A stretch of DNA of 64,000 bases from contig NZ_QVMU01000003.1 in the NCBI RefSeq assembly GCF_003605645.1, forward strand, positions 186,001 through 250,000, given 5' to 3'. The notes beneath the pieces are model-generated. The model was not told the DNA's origin, made no database searches, and was given only the letters and a program-made list of their open reading frames with translations. This DNA comes from Vibrio sinensis (GTDB lineage: Bacteria; Pseudomonadota; Gammaproteobacteria; Enterobacterales; Vibrionaceae). The position numbers and the translations under genes were made by a program. Positions 49,701-58,843 of this stretch are shown piece by piece. How positions within the stretch are numbered: position 1 is the stretch's first letter; the number at the start of each line of letters is the position of its first letter.

Positions 49701-49949
49701 ATGGACTGCCGATTAGGCTGTGGTGCTTGCTGCATTGCTCCAAGTATTTCGTCATCGATCCCCGGTATGCCAAATGGCAAGCCTGCGGGCGTTCGATGCA
49801 TCCAACTAAATGACAATAATTTGTGTAAACTTTTTGGTCAGCCTGAGCGTCCAAAAGTATGTCACGACTTTAAGGCCTGCCCAATTGTTTGTGGTTCAAC
49901 TAATCAAGAAGCTCTCGACAACATTACTGAACTAGAGCAACTCACTTAG
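49701..49949 (+). CDS. YkgJ-family cysteine-cluster protein
   Basis: This 82-residue protein has the YkgJ-type start MDCRLGCGACCIAPSISSSI, GKPAGVRCIQLNDNNLCKLFG and PKVCHDFKACPIVCG. The eight or so conserved cysteines are typical of a putative iron- or zinc-chelating family. It stands alone between the GlsB-type gene and aqpZ. The function is unknown. Confidence 0.88.
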   Translation: MDCRLGCGACCIAPSISSSIPGMPNGKPAGVRCIQLNDNNLCKLFGQPERPKVCHDFKACPIVCGSTNQEALDNITELEQLT

Positions 49950-50062
49950 TCTCATATTCGATTCCTACATGCCATTCGTTTTATCTTAGTCATAGAATTT
50001 TTGTAGCGACGCTATTTGTCGACTATGTTCAAGGGTGTTTCTATTAAAAAGCAGGAACCCTC

Positions 50063-50758
50063 ATGAATAAATATATTGCAGAAGCATTCGGTACATTTTG
50101 GCTCGTACTTGGCGGTTGTGGTAGCGCCGTTCTAGCTGCTGGTTTTCCCGAAGTTGGTATTGGGCTACTCGGTGTTGCCTTTGCATTCGGTCTCACCGTC
50201 CTCACCATGGCTTTTGCTATCGGTCATATTTCAGGTTGTCACCTCAACCCTGCCATTACTCTTGGTTTATGGGTCGGTGGTCGATTTGAAGCTAAAGATG
50301 TTATTCCTTACATCGTAGCTCAACTGATTGGCGGTATCATTGCCGGTGGGGTCTTAGCGGTTATCGCTTCAGGGCAAGCAGGGTTTGATGTCGCAGCCTC
50401 TGGATTTGCAGCCAATGGTTACGGCGAACACTCACCAGGGCATTACAATTTAACCTCTGCACTCGTAACTGAAATCGTTATGACCATGATGTTCCTGATC
50501 GTCATCATGGGGGCAACGGATTCTCGAGCTCCACAAGGTTTTGCACCCATCGCGATCGGTCTTTGTTTAACTCTTATCCATCTCATTTCTATTCCGGTCA
50601 CGAACACATCTGTTAACCCTGCTCGAAGTACAGGGGTCGCGGTTTACGTGGGTGATTGGGCGATTAGCCAGCTGTGGTTGTTCTGGGTTGCTCCTATTAT
50701 TGGCGCTATTTTAGGTGCTCTTATCTATAAGTCACTGTTGAGTGGACGAAGCGATTGA
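50063..50758 (+). CDS. aqpZ: Aquaporin Z
   Basis: AqpZ is a water channel of the inner membrane. The 231-residue protein has the two NPA half-helices, HLNPAITLG (N62-A64) and SVNPARSTG, the second followed by the selectivity-filter arginine. The start [21 protein letters not shown] is the family's typical start, and six membrane helices can be traced. It has the AqpZ features rather than those of GlpF (a narrow filter, HISGCHLNP). Its nearest neighbours include an MscS channel and a BCCT carrier, but spacing suggests separate promoters. Confidence 0.96.
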   Translation: MNKYIAEAFGTFWLVLGGCGSAVLAAGFPEVGIGLLGVAFAFGLTVLTMAFAIGHISGCHLNPAITLGLWVGGRFEAKDVIPYIVAQLIGGIIAGGVLAVIASGQAGFDVAASGFAANGYGEHSPGHYNLTSALVTEIVMTMMFLIVIMGATDSRAPQGFAPIAIGLCLTLIHLISIPVTNTSVNPARSTGVAVYVGDWAISQLWLFWVAPIIGAILGALIYKSLLSGRSD

Positions 50759-50821
50759 TAAATCACTTAAAACTCAACCAATATAGAGCGTATTGAAATA
50801 AAAGAGACAAATTGAAGAGAC

Positions 50822-50857
50822 AAAAAAGCCGTTCGATAATAAGAACGGCTTTGTTTA
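50822..50857 (+). terminator. Bidirectional terminator between aqpZ and recR
   Basis: AAAGCCGTTC and GAACGGCTTT form a 10-bp stem with an 8-nt loop, flanked by an A-run and TGTTT. Confidence 0.86.
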
Positions 50858-50928
50858 TCTCAATGACTTCAAACAATTGAATATATTTCAATATGCACTG
50901 ATGTCAGTCAGCTAGCACTGAAAGCACA

Positions 50929-51528
50929 TTACAGCCTATGACGACCAAGTAATGAGTGAGACAAAGTCGTCCCATCAACGAGCTCTAACTCTCCACCGAC
51001 AGGAACGCCATGTGCAATGCGACTAGCAACCACTTGGTGTTCACGACAAAGATCGGCAATATAGTGAGCCGTCGCTTCGCCCTCCACCGTTGGGTTGGTT
51101 GCTAAGATAACTTCGCTCACATCACCACGACGTAAACGATAATCCAGCACATCAAGGCCGATATCGCTTGGACCGATACCATCAAGTGGTGATAGGTGTC
51201 CCATCAACACGAAGTAACGTCCAGAATATTGCCCAGTTGCTTCCACCGCAGCGATATCTGCTGGGCTTTCCACCACACAAATCTGACCATTTTCCTGTCG
51301 TTTAGGATTAGTACAGATATGACAAGTATCTTCTTCAGTGAACGTTCGGCACTCGTTACAATGGCCTATTTCTGTCATTGCATGATTCAATGACTCGGCC
51401 AGTTGTAATCCACCTTTTCTATCGCGCTGTAACAAATAAAAGGCCATACGTTGTGCAGACTTAGGACCAACCCCAGGTAAGCAACGTAAGGCCTCCATTA
51501 ATTGCTCCAGCATATGACTGGTGCGCAT
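50929..51528 (-). CDS. recR: Recombination protein RecR
   Basis: RecR works with RecF and RecO to load RecA at gaps. The 199-residue protein has an N-terminal helix-hairpin-helix ([20 protein letters not shown]), a zinc finger ([16 protein letters not shown]) near residue 57, and a Toprim domain ([25 protein letters not shown] and [16 protein letters not shown]). It is the last gene of the apt-dnaX-ybaB-recR series. The gap to ybaB is 15 bp, so they are co-transcribed. Confidence 0.97.
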   Translation of the reverse strand: MRTSHMLEQLMEALRCLPGVGPKSAQRMAFYLLQRDRKGGLQLAESLNHAMTEIGHCNECRTFTEEDTCHICTNPKRQENGQICVVESPADIAAVEATGQYSGRYFVLMGHLSPLDGIGPSDIGLDVLDYRLRRGDVSEVILATNPTVEGEATAHYIADLCREHQVVASRIAHGVPVGGELELVDGTTLSHSLLGRHRL

Positions 51529-51543
51529 TAAATACCTACTCGA

Positions 51544-51873
51544 TTAGAATGGCATTTTCATGCCTGGTGGTAATTGCATACCGCCAGTCACTGATGCCAT
51601 TTTTTCTTTTTGCGTTTCTTCAACGCGACGCGCTGCATCGTTAAATGCCGCTGCGATAAGATCTTCAAGCATCTCTTTGTCGTCTTCCATCAAGCTTTCG
51701 TCAATTTCAACACGACGAACGCTGTGGCTACCAGTGATAGTTACTTTCACTAGGCCAGCACCTGACTCACCTGTGATTTCCATATTTGCGATTTCTTCTT
51801 GAAGCTTTTGCATGCGATCTTGCATTTGCTGGGCTTGCTTCATCAGGTTGCCCATACCGCCTTTACCAAACAT
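51544..51873 (-). CDS. ybaB: YbaB/EbfC nucleoid-associated protein
   Basis: YbaB forms dimers that bind DNA without strong sequence preference. The 109-residue protein has the family pattern: a Gly/Met/Gln-rich start ([20 protein letters not shown]), [17 protein letters not shown], and [23 protein letters not shown], and it ends [12 protein letters not shown]. It lies between dnaX and recR, its conserved position in most bacteria. Confidence 0.96.
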   Translation of the reverse strand: MFGKGGMGNLMKQAQQMQDRMQKLQEEIANMEITGESGAGLVKVTITGSHSVRRVEIDESLMEDDKEMLEDLIAAAFNDAARRVEETQKEKMASVTGGMQLPPGMKMPF

Positions 51874-51950
51874 GATTATCTCTCTGATTAGTTAGCTTGT
51901 TTCGTTATTAAATGGGGCTGAACAGATAAAATTCAACCCAATTTCGTAGA

Positions 51951-54188
51951 TTAAATCGGTCTTACACTATCGTTGTCTAACTCAGCAGCAAAACGGCGTT
52001 GAATGAAATTAACGTTCTCATCCGACGCTAGACTACTAAATGCCGTTTTTAGTTTTGTCTGATAGAGTTTTTCACGCAGCTCTAACGGCGTTTCACCTTG
52101 GTCGCCGACAGTCACTGACAGATGACACTCTTCACCTAATACTCGGTTCAGAGCATCAAGCAGTTCACCTTGAGCACGCTCAGTATTCAAATGAGCTTGC
52201 TGAGGGCGCAATGTTAACAGAATCGACGATCCATTTTTCTCGTAGTATGAATTTAATGCCAACTGTTGAGTAAGCTTTGCTGTATCAAGGGACTGTACTA
52301 AAGCAGACCAAGAGTCTTGCGCGACACTTTCTTGCAACAATTTTTCCGCCATCTCTGGCGTTTTTTCGTGCTCCAATGCTCGCTTTAGCTGCGTTGGCGT
52401 TAGCTCTTGAACCACAACGCTTTCTTGTGGCAAAGAAGCTTTCCATCGATAAGCTTCATCTTTACTTGAATCGGGAACTTGCTGATGCTGAGCAAAGTGT
52501 TTTGGCGACACCTGCCCTGCCTTGCCGTGCTTTTGTGCTACACGTTCAAGAACAGATTCTGACTTTGCAGATGCCGCATTAACCTTTTTTGATGTTTGAC
52601 TGCTCGCTGCTTGGCTTGACGCATTAGACAAACCGTTACGTTGCGATCGCAGTTGATGCCTTAAACCACTGGCCGGAGACGTTGAACGCGTCGTAACTTG
52701 CACACGCTCTTGAGTGGGAATAGCCTGAGTTGCCGGCGGCGTATTCTCTGAATACGTCGGCATACTTTGATATTCATTGGATAGATGCTCTGGTGGCATC
52801 ATATCGTAATCTGGTTGTCCCACATCAGACGGCATCGATGAATGAGCCTGATACTGTGGCGGTTCATTATAAACAGGAGCGCTTTGAGTCGCCGCTCTTG
52901 GTGCTGACGGAGCTTGATGAACACTAGGTTGAGCCATTGTTGACGCTGGTTGATGCCCTGCAACTGTCCCTTGGGTAGCCCCTTGGATTGGTTGACGTTG
53001 AGCAGCATGAACTTGAGTCGCGTTAACTTGAGTGGTATTTGCTTGACTAGCGCTTACTTGAGTTACATTCGTTTGCGTCGATATGACGTTTGCCTGCACA
53101 TTAGTGACAGGGCGAAACGCTAACATACGCAGCATAACCATCTCTAATCCAATTCGCTCAGATGGCGCCATTGGTAAATCTTGACGACCTTTTAGAGCAA
53201 TTTGATAGTAAAGCTGAACATCTTCTGGAGAAAGCGCACGAGCCAATAGCGTCACTTTTTCAGCATCAGGTTGTGTATTGTCTAATGTTGATGGCAACGC
53301 TTGGTACATAGCTAAACGGTGTAACTGTGTCGCTAATTGTTGTAACAACCCATCCCACTCTACGCCATTTTGCGCAAGTTTCTGAACGCTATCGAGCACC
53401 GCTTGCGGATCTTTCGCGCTGATCGCTTCGAGTAGATGAATCGCTTGGTCCGTATCTAAGGTCCCAAGCATTTGAGTAACAAGATCCGTTTCAACGACGC
53501 CATTACCCAACGCAATTGCTTGGTCGGTGAGGCTAAGCGCATCTCGCATACTGCCATCAGCCGCATGAGCTATCATGCCTAAGGCTCTGTTTTCCGCCGT
53601 AACATTCTCTTTAGAGAGAATATTTTCAAGCTGCTCACGAATAACATCAACGCTGATAGGTTTTAGATGAAACTGTAGGCATCGTGACAAAATAGTCACA
53701 GGAAGCTTTTGAGGATCCGTCGTAGCCAATATAAATTTCACATACTCAGGCGGCTCTTCAAGCGTTTTCAGTAACGCGTTAAAGCTGTGACGCGAGAGCA
53801 TGTGAACTTCATCAATCAGATAAACTTTAAATCGACCACGAGCAGGTTTGTACTGGACGTTATCGAGTAATTCACGAGTATCTTCAACTTTGGTACGTGA
53901 CGCAGCATCGATCTCGAGTAAGTCAACAAAACGACCTTCATCGATCTCTTTACACGTCGCACACTCTCCACACGGAGTCGCAGTAATGCCCGTTTCGCAA
54001 TTCAGTCCTTTAGCAAACAAACGCCCAATAGACGTTTTACCCACACCTCGCGTCCCACTAAATAGGTACGCGTGATGCAGACGATTTTGTGCCAAGGCAT
54101 TTTCTAATGCGGTTAATACATGGGCTTGGCCAACCACTTCTTTAAACTTGGTCGGACGCCATTTTCGCGCTAAGGCAAGATAACTCAT
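51951..54188 (-). CDS. dnaX: DNA polymerase III subunits tau and gamma
   Basis: DnaX is the clamp-loader ATPase. The 745-residue tau product has Walker A SGTRGVGKTS at residues 44-53 and zinc cysteines C64, C73, C76 and C79, as in E. coli. DEVHMLSRHSFNALLK is the Walker B region and TILSRCLQFHLKP holds the SRC motif. A long Gln/Thr/Ser/Pro-rich linker follows (about 365-560), then the tau-specific domains IV and V (SWSALVQSLDTAKLTQQLALN). A slippery A AAA AAG lies at codons 533-535, and a minus-one shift there gives a stop after one more codon. That would yield a gamma form of about 536 residues. ATG start; apt is 12 bp upstream. Confidence 0.97.
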   Translation of the reverse strand: MSYLALARKWRPTKFKEVVGQAHVLTALENALAQNRLHHAYLFSGTRGVGKTSIGRLFAKGLNCETGITATPCGECATCKEIDEGRFVDLLEIDAASRTKVEDTRELLDNVQYKPARGRFKVYLIDEVHMLSRHSFNALLKTLEEPPEYVKFILATTDPQKLPVTILSRCLQFHLKPISVDVIREQLENILSKENVTAENRALGMIAHAADGSMRDALSLTDQAIALGNGVVETDLVTQMLGTLDTDQAIHLLEAISAKDPQAVLDSVQKLAQNGVEWDGLLQQLATQLHRLAMYQALPSTLDNTQPDAEKVTLLARALSPEDVQLYYQIALKGRQDLPMAPSERIGLEMVMLRMLAFRPVTNVQANVISTQTNVTQVSASQANTTQVNATQVHAAQRQPIQGATQGTVAGHQPASTMAQPSVHQAPSAPRAATQSAPVYNEPPQYQAHSSMPSDVGQPDYDMMPPEHLSNEYQSMPTYSENTPPATQAIPTQERVQVTTRSTSPASGLRHQLRSQRNGLSNASSQAASSQTSKKVNAASAKSESVLERVAQKHGKAGQVSPKHFAQHQQVPDSSKDEAYRWKASLPQESVVVQELTPTQLKRALEHEKTPEMAEKLLQESVAQDSWSALVQSLDTAKLTQQLALNSYYEKNGSSILLTLRPQQAHLNTERAQGELLDALNRVLGEECHLSVTVGDQGETPLELREKLYQTKLKTAFSSLASDENVNFIQRRFAAELDNDSVRPI
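52579..52590 (-). promoter_or_regulatory. dnaX programmed minus-one frameshift site
   Basis: On the minus strand the frame reads TCA AAA AAG GTT AAT, giving the heptamer A AAA AAG at 52590-52584, identical to the E. coli dnaX slip site. After a minus-one slip the next codons are GGT and TAA (52581-52579), so the short product ends one residue later. A purine-rich GAGCAG 10-15 bases upstream could act as the internal Shine-Dalgarno stimulator; the downstream hairpin is not obvious by eye. Confidence 0.8.
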
Positions 54189-54200
54189 GAAAACTTCCGA

Positions 54201-54746
54201 TTAATGACCGTCAAACTCACAAATGCTGTAAACGTTTAGGCCTAATGCCTCTAAACGTTTGTCACCACCAATTTCTGGCAGATTGATAACGAATGCAGCG
54301 TGATCGACAACACCACCCAACTGACGGATCAATTTAGTTGTTGCTTCAATCGTACCGCCGGTTGCTAGTAAGTCATCAACCATTAATACTTTGTCGCCCT
54401 CAGAAATCGCATCGACATGGATTTCTAACGTATCAACGCCGTACTCTAGCTCGTAAGTTTGAGCAATCGTCTTACGTGGCAGTTTACCCGGTTTACGTAC
54501 TGGCACAAAACCAACACCCAGTTCAAGAGCAAGAGGTGCACCAAACAAGAAACCACGTGCTTCTGTACCCACTACTTTTGTGAAGCCCATATCTTTGTAC
54601 TTTTCAACAAGCAGTTGGATAGTTGCTCGGTATGCTTGTGCATCTTCCATTAGGCTAGTTACGTCGCGGAACAAAATACCCGCTTTAGGATAATCTGGAA
54701 TGCTCTTGATGCTTGATTTGATCAATGCGATTGTTTCAGTAGTCAT
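54201..54746 (-). CDS. apt: Adenine phosphoribosyltransferase
   Basis: Apt makes AMP from adenine and PRPP. The 181-residue protein has the PRPP-binding motif [14 protein letters not shown] at residues 120-133, the type I PRTase hood segment [21 protein letters not shown] and [15 protein letters not shown]. It is 12 bp upstream of dnaX, the same order as in E. coli (ybaN-apt-dnaX-ybaB-recR). Confidence 0.97.
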   Translation of the reverse strand: MTTETIALIKSSIKSIPDYPKAGILFRDVTSLMEDAQAYRATIQLLVEKYKDMGFTKVVGTEARGFLFGAPLALELGVGFVPVRKPGKLPRKTIAQTYELEYGVDTLEIHVDAISEGDKVLMVDDLLATGGTIEATTKLIRQLGGVVDHAAFVINLPEIGGDKRLEALGLNVYSICEFDGH

Positions 54747-54882
54747 AACTCTATACTTGAATTCATTTGGCCCTGTCTAACAACATAAGTGGCTATCAGT
54801 CCAATGTAATGGCTCTCGACACAACAACGTATTCATTCGTAGAAAATAGGACTTCCGACAAAATGCTTGGTCTATTGTGCTG

Positions 54883-54912
54883 AAAAAACAAACGCCCGCT
54901 CGAAGAGCAGGC
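54883..54912 (-). terminator. Terminator after ybaN
   Basis: On the minus strand GCCTGCTC and GAGCGGGC pair (one G-T) around TTC and are followed by GTTTGTTTTTTC. Confidence 0.86.
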
Positions 54913-54928
54913 ACACTTCCCTTCAATC

Positions 54929-55378
54929 TTAGTGATTTTCTTCTCTGTCAGCAAGGCACTCGACCACTGGTAAGCGAGAAAACCAAGTAACCAAAACCAC
55001 CATCATAAGAACTAGGCTAATCTTTAGCCAAACTTGAGGGACGATCCAAATTGAAAAACAAAAACTGGCCACCATAACCAAAATGCCACGTTGTTTGACT
55101 TTGATACTTACCGCACGGTGCTGAGACCAATTATCGATGATCGGACCAAAGGTTTTATGTTGGATTAACCAGTTGTGAAACTTAGGGCTGCTGCGCATAA
55201 AGCATGCACTAGCGAGGAGTACGAATGGAGTTGTAGGGAGGACAGGAAGAAATATACCCAAAAAACCGAGGCATAAGCTCAAGCCGCCAACAATATTTAA
55301 ACCGAGTTTACGAATACTGATGGCAAGCTCCAGTAAGGTATTTAAAAACCAGCATACCCTTTCATCACTCGAATCCAA
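54929..55378 (-). CDS. ybaN: YbaN-family (DUF454) inner-membrane protein, start uncertain
   Basis: The protein matches E. coli YbaN: GGLSLCLGFLGIFLPVLPTTPFVLLASACFMRSSPKFHNWL, given here as segments around PVLPTTPF and CFMRSSPKFH, then two further helices. The function is unknown. The conserved part begins about 23 residues into the frame (IRKLGLNIVGG), with no ATG, GTG or TTG nearby. The only standard start is TTG at 55378, which lacks a ribosome site. ATC and ATT codons near 55310, 6-12 bases after GGAG, are possible rare starts. The 5' end overlaps a 43-residue reading frame. ybaN lies before apt, as in E. coli. Confidence 0.82.
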   Translation of the reverse strand: MDSSDERVCWFLNTLLELAISIRKLGLNIVGGLSLCLGFLGIFLPVLPTTPFVLLASACFMRSSPKFHNWLIQHKTFGPIIDNWSQHRAVSIKVKQRGILVMVASFCFSIWIVPQVWLKISLVLMMVVLVTWFSRLPVVECLADREENH

Positions 55379-55473
55379 GTCAGTGTTGCGGGAAGGGTTG
55401 GGATCAGAAGGACTGCAATAAATCCTAAAAAGTAAAATACATTATAAGGTTCTTTAAAATCTTTGTCTGCCAT
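55342..55473 (-). CDS. Small membrane protein, 43 residues
   Basis: This short frame starts with ATG at 55473 and GAGAAG about seven bases upstream. It encodes 43 residues: a charged start (MADKDFKEPYN), one long hydrophobic helix (VFYFLGFIAVLLIPTLP) and a basic end (WIRVMKGYAGF). It ends at TAA 55344-55342, 36 bases inside the longest ybaN frame and just before ybaN's conserved start. I do not recognise a family. The ribosome site, start codon and helix-with-positive-end pattern make it a credible small protein, possibly coupled to ybaN. Confidence 0.62.
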   Translation of the reverse strand: MADKDFKEPYNVFYFLGFIAVLLIPTLPATLTWIRVMKGYAGF

Positions 55474-55773
55474 GGTTTGCTTCTCTTTGAATCGCTGATT
55501 GATGAACTACTGCATAAGTTAATAACTGGTTACTTAAATGCTTTATTATTGTTTCAGCCATTTACTATACCCGAGACAATCACGGTTAAACACGGATGAA
55601 AAATAGGGTTATAACAAAAGCGTGATCTCTAAATGTCCAAACATCGTTTACCGTTTCAGGGAACATACCATCGTATAAACGCCATTATTATTAATTCTGT
55701 TACTTGTTGGTTGATACTGTTTGTCGGCATCACCAAGAGCCTACGCTCATTACGAAACGGTTACACTGACCGA

Positions 55774-56874
55774 TTAGGTGATTCTATTACGATAAATATC
55801 AAAGCTAAAACTGCTTGAACCAAGTCGGCTCATCGTTAACTTGCAGCTTTCATGGATAGGCAGATCCTTGACCACTGCATTTTTTAGGCTCTGGGATCCC
55901 AATAGATTACCAGCAAAAATATGTTTATTTTTACCCGAACCAGCCCATTGAGCTTGCAAACCAGCAGGTAAAATATCTAATGTCCCCTCACTCAAATCAG
56001 CTAACCCAAATAGTGATCTGACTGGATCTGCACTCGCCATGCAACTCATGCCATTTTCTAGTAGCTCAGCAATATCTTTGAGATCAGCATTAAACGATTT
56101 CAAATTTCGCAAGTAGTCATTGAACAGCGCTCGCACCAATAAAGTTGCCGCTACACCATTATTGGTCTCATTTTGAGAATCAACAAGGTAGAAGATGAAT
56201 TGACCATTCATTAGCCATGCATAATCAAAAATCAACGGCATGGTATCAGTCGATTGCAACAACCGATAAGCACATTTCCATTGCCCTTGAGCTGTGTCTT
56301 TCTCTGGTAACAATGCATGAAGAAGATCTTTAGCTGCGTTAGGGTTATTTTGTAAATATTCGAGATGCCAGTGCAGCTCTTGATCCTCGGGCATATCACC
56401 ACTATCGATACGAAACCACTGACTAGAAAAATCACGCTGGTCGCACAAGTAATTATCAGCATCGTGGAGGGTACTTTCTATCGCTTTACCAAGATTGCCA
56501 AAATTACTGATGGGTTTGGGTAGAAAATCTTTTATGCCAAATTTTAAAGCTTGAGCCACATCGGACATTTCATCGGTCGCGGATACGACGATGACGGGCA
56601 AGGACGGATATTCCAAACTGATTTCCGCTACTAATTCGATACCATCCATTACAGGCATAGATAAATCACAAATTACAAGCTCTGGACTGACGTCTCGAAT
56701 CACTCGTAGCCCTTCCAGCCCGTCATTAGCTTCATGCACAAGATAGCCTTGAGCCTTCAAATATTCACTCGTGATACAACGAAAAATAGGGTCATCATCG
56801 ATCAATGCGATTCGTTTTTCTTGAATAGACCGATCTGCAGATGGTAATGTGGCTGTCTGATAAAGCTTATACAT
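55774..56874 (-). CDS. RssB-like response regulator (receiver plus PP2C-like domain)
   Basis: The 366-residue protein has an N-terminal receiver with DDD at 26-28, phosphoacceptor D70 (VICDLSMP) and the late K in FLPKPISN. The C-terminal half resembles the degenerate PP2C-like domain of E. coli RssB, including NNGVAATLLVRALFNDYLR and LSEGTLDILPAGLQAQW. RssB delivers the stationary-phase sigma factor RpoS to ClpXP; whether this copy does so is inferred from similarity. I chose the ATG at 56874 with GAGG nine bases upstream; a GTG at 56889 is possible. It stands alone, divergent from a LysR gene. Confidence 0.8.
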   Translation of the reverse strand: MYKLYQTATLPSADRSIQEKRIALIDDDPIFRCITSEYLKAQGYLVHEANDGLEGLRVIRDVSPELVICDLSMPVMDGIELVAEISLEYPSLPVIVVSATDEMSDVAQALKFGIKDFLPKPISNFGNLGKAIESTLHDADNYLCDQRDFSSQWFRIDSGDMPEDQELHWHLEYLQNNPNAAKDLLHALLPEKDTAQGQWKCAYRLLQSTDTMPLIFDYAWLMNGQFIFYLVDSQNETNNGVAATLLVRALFNDYLRNLKSFNADLKDIAELLENGMSCMASADPVRSLFGLADLSEGTLDILPAGLQAQWAGSGKNKHIFAGNLLGSQSLKNAVVKDLPIHESCKLTMSRLGSSSFSFDIYRNRIT

Positions 56875-57121
56875 ACACCTACGCCTCACACAACTTCAGG
56901 AGGGACCTGAATTGTTTATTATTATTTTTATAAATTATTTTAAATGACTCATTCAAAAATAGTCTGGAAAAGCCATTTATACAAATCTTCCCCTGTGCAG
57001 GCTTGTTGCATACTATATGTATGAAATGTGAAAGATTGCGTGACTTGTTGACGTGACTCAACTTTTAGCATTTGATATCAATATAAATTAGTTAAAATCG
57101 TAAAAAAGTGTGTCCTAGCCG

Positions 57122-57997
57122 ATGAAATTAGATGATCTAAACCTGTTTCGCTTAGTTGTCGAAAATGGGAGCTACACTGCAACGTCCCGAAAAACCTCGA
57201 TCCCTGTTGCAACTATTACAAGACGTATCCAAGCATTGGAGGACTCGCTGAACCTGAGGCTACTCAATCGCCATGCAAGGAAGCTAACATTAACTGAGGC
57301 AGGCGAACGCTTCTATAACGAGTGCTCTCCACTATTACAACGCCTATCTATAACCGCTGAAGAAATTACCGACGACTGTCGTGGTGCTGCTGGTAAGATT
57401 AGAATTTCAGCCCCATCAAACCTGACCAAGCGTATGATGATGCCGATGTTCTCTGAGTTCATGAAACAGTTTCCTGATATTTATATTGAACTCACCACCA
57501 GCAATCATGCCGATCAACTCGATCCAACTGAATGGGATGTTATTTTCCGCGTTGGTCCGCAAAGAGATTCCAGTCTCATTGCACGTAAAATCAGCTCAGT
57601 AAAAGATATTCTGATCGCAAGCCCTGAATACTTACAAGCGCATCCAGCGCCTAAGCATGCTGAAGATCTCCATAGCCACTCGCTGCTAAAAGGCCACCCA
57701 CTAATGAAGTGGCAACTGATGAATGAAAGTGGCGAAAGCATTATTAATAACGATCAAGGTCGATTTGAAGCCAATGCGCTTAACGTCGTGCGCAACGCTT
57801 GCTCAGACGGTTTAGGGATCACATTGATGCCTGACGTCATGATTAAAGAGTTCATTGCCGACGGTAGCTTGGTTCAGGTGTTAGCCGACTGGAGTGCTAA
57901 CCCTCGTGATATTTACATGCTGTACAACCATAAAGATCACTTGCCAGAAAAAGTTCGTTTGTTCATTGACTTCGTCATTGCTTACAACATCCATTAA
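57122..57997 (+). CDS. LysR-family transcriptional regulator
   Basis: The 291-residue protein has an N-terminal winged helix-turn-helix (LDDLNLFRLVVENGSYTATSRKT, then VATITRRIQALEDSLNLRLL) and a periplasmic-binding-like effector domain (GKIRISAPSNLTKRMMMPMF, LIARKISSVKDILIASPEYL, GLGITLMPDVMIKEF). It belongs to the large group of LysR regulators with this GAAGKIRISAP start; no effector can be named. It is divergent from the RssB-like gene and convergent with the nitroreductase. Confidence 0.92.
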   Translation: MKLDDLNLFRLVVENGSYTATSRKTSIPVATITRRIQALEDSLNLRLLNRHARKLTLTEAGERFYNECSPLLQRLSITAEEITDDCRGAAGKIRISAPSNLTKRMMMPMFSEFMKQFPDIYIELTTSNHADQLDPTEWDVIFRVGPQRDSSLIARKISSVKDILIASPEYLQAHPAPKHAEDLHSHSLLKGHPLMKWQLMNESGESIINNDQGRFEANALNVVRNACSDGLGITLMPDVMIKEFIADGSLVQVLADWSANPRDIYMLYNHKDHLPEKVRLFIDFVIAYNIH

Positions 57998-58006
57998 TTT
58001 GCTGGC

Positions 58007-58050
58007 CTGTAAAAAAAATGCCTACTGAAAAGTAGGCATTTTTTTTACAG
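58007..58050 (+). terminator. Bidirectional terminator of the LysR and nitroreductase genes
   Basis: Perfect 20-nt arms (starting CTGTAAAAAAAATGCC) pair around a GAAA tetraloop. The right arm covers the nitroreductase stop codon (58045-58047), so the last codons of that gene are part of the stem. Confidence 0.94.
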
Positions 58051-58593
58051 ATACTCAACGAAGCGACTCAAATCTCGATCCGGAACCTTCATTGCACTGC
58101 AACCCGCAGTACCTAAATAAAGAAAACCAACGATCTCATCCTGACCTTGTAGTTGAAATGCTTGCCTTACTTCATCATTGAACATCCACTTCCCTGAACG
58201 CCAAAAGCCTTGAAAACCTTGAGCAACCGCTGCCATTTGCATCGCTTGAACCGCGCAGCCTGCGGATAAGTGTTGCTCAATGACAGGAACTTTTTCATGT
58301 GGTGTCACTTTAGCAATTACTGTAATCACCATCGGTGCTCGATACGGCGCTTTTTTAACTTTCTCAACAATGGCCTCTTCACTTTTCTCAGCCACCGCAG
58401 CCCGAACCAGAATATCAGACAGCTTATGTAAGCCCTCTCCTTGGGCAATAACAAATCGCCACGGTGTTAATCCCGCATGATCAGGCGCTCTTAAACCAGC
58501 ACGTATAATATTTTCAAGAACAACACCCTCGGGAGCCGGCTGCGATAACTTAGCGATTGAGCGACGATTTAGCAGCAGATCTAATGCATCCAT
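58045..58593 (-). CDS. ydjA: YdjA-like NAD(P)H nitroreductase
   Basis: The 182-residue FMN-dependent nitroreductase-family protein matches the minimal YdjA type: LLNRRSIAKLSQPAPE near the start, DHAGLTPWRFVIAQGEG, SAGCAVQAMQMAAVAQGFQGFWRSG and GFLYLGTAG. The natural substrate is unknown. It uses ATG at 58593 and ends inside the shared terminator. Confidence 0.92.
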   Translation of the reverse strand: MDALDLLLNRRSIAKLSQPAPEGVVLENIIRAGLRAPDHAGLTPWRFVIAQGEGLHKLSDILVRAAVAEKSEEAIVEKVKKAPYRAPMVITVIAKVTPHEKVPVIEQHLSAGCAVQAMQMAAVAQGFQGFWRSGKWMFNDEVRQAFQLQGQDEIVGFLYLGTAGCSAMKVPDRDLSRFVEYL

Positions 58594-58784
58594 TTGAATT
58601 CCTTACCGACTTTTAGTTCTATTTATTAATTACTTGTATTCAGACTCTTATCCCATGTAACTTCGAAACACTTGGGTATAGTACCGGTACAGATTTGTGC
58701 TCCTTAAGCGATTCTATCTATAAACCCGCCATGCTACGAAGACTAAATAACTCATCATTAATATAAAGTGTTAAAAATGTGATC

Positions 58785-58812
58785 AAAAAAGCCAGCGTCA
58801 TGGCACTGGCTT
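58785..58812 (-). terminator. Terminator after trpB
   Basis: On the minus strand AAGCCAGTG and CGCTGGCTT pair (one G-T) around CCATGA, followed by TTTTTTGATC. Confidence 0.88.
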
Positions 58813-58843
58813 GATTCGTCAAAATTTAGCGGAACACTCGAAC

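Noticed and set aside
55633..55818. A 61-codon plus-strand frame with an ATG before the RssB-like gene
   Set aside because: It lacks a ribosome site, overlaps the end of the opposite RssB-like gene by 45 bases and has no recognisable composition; likely a chance frame.
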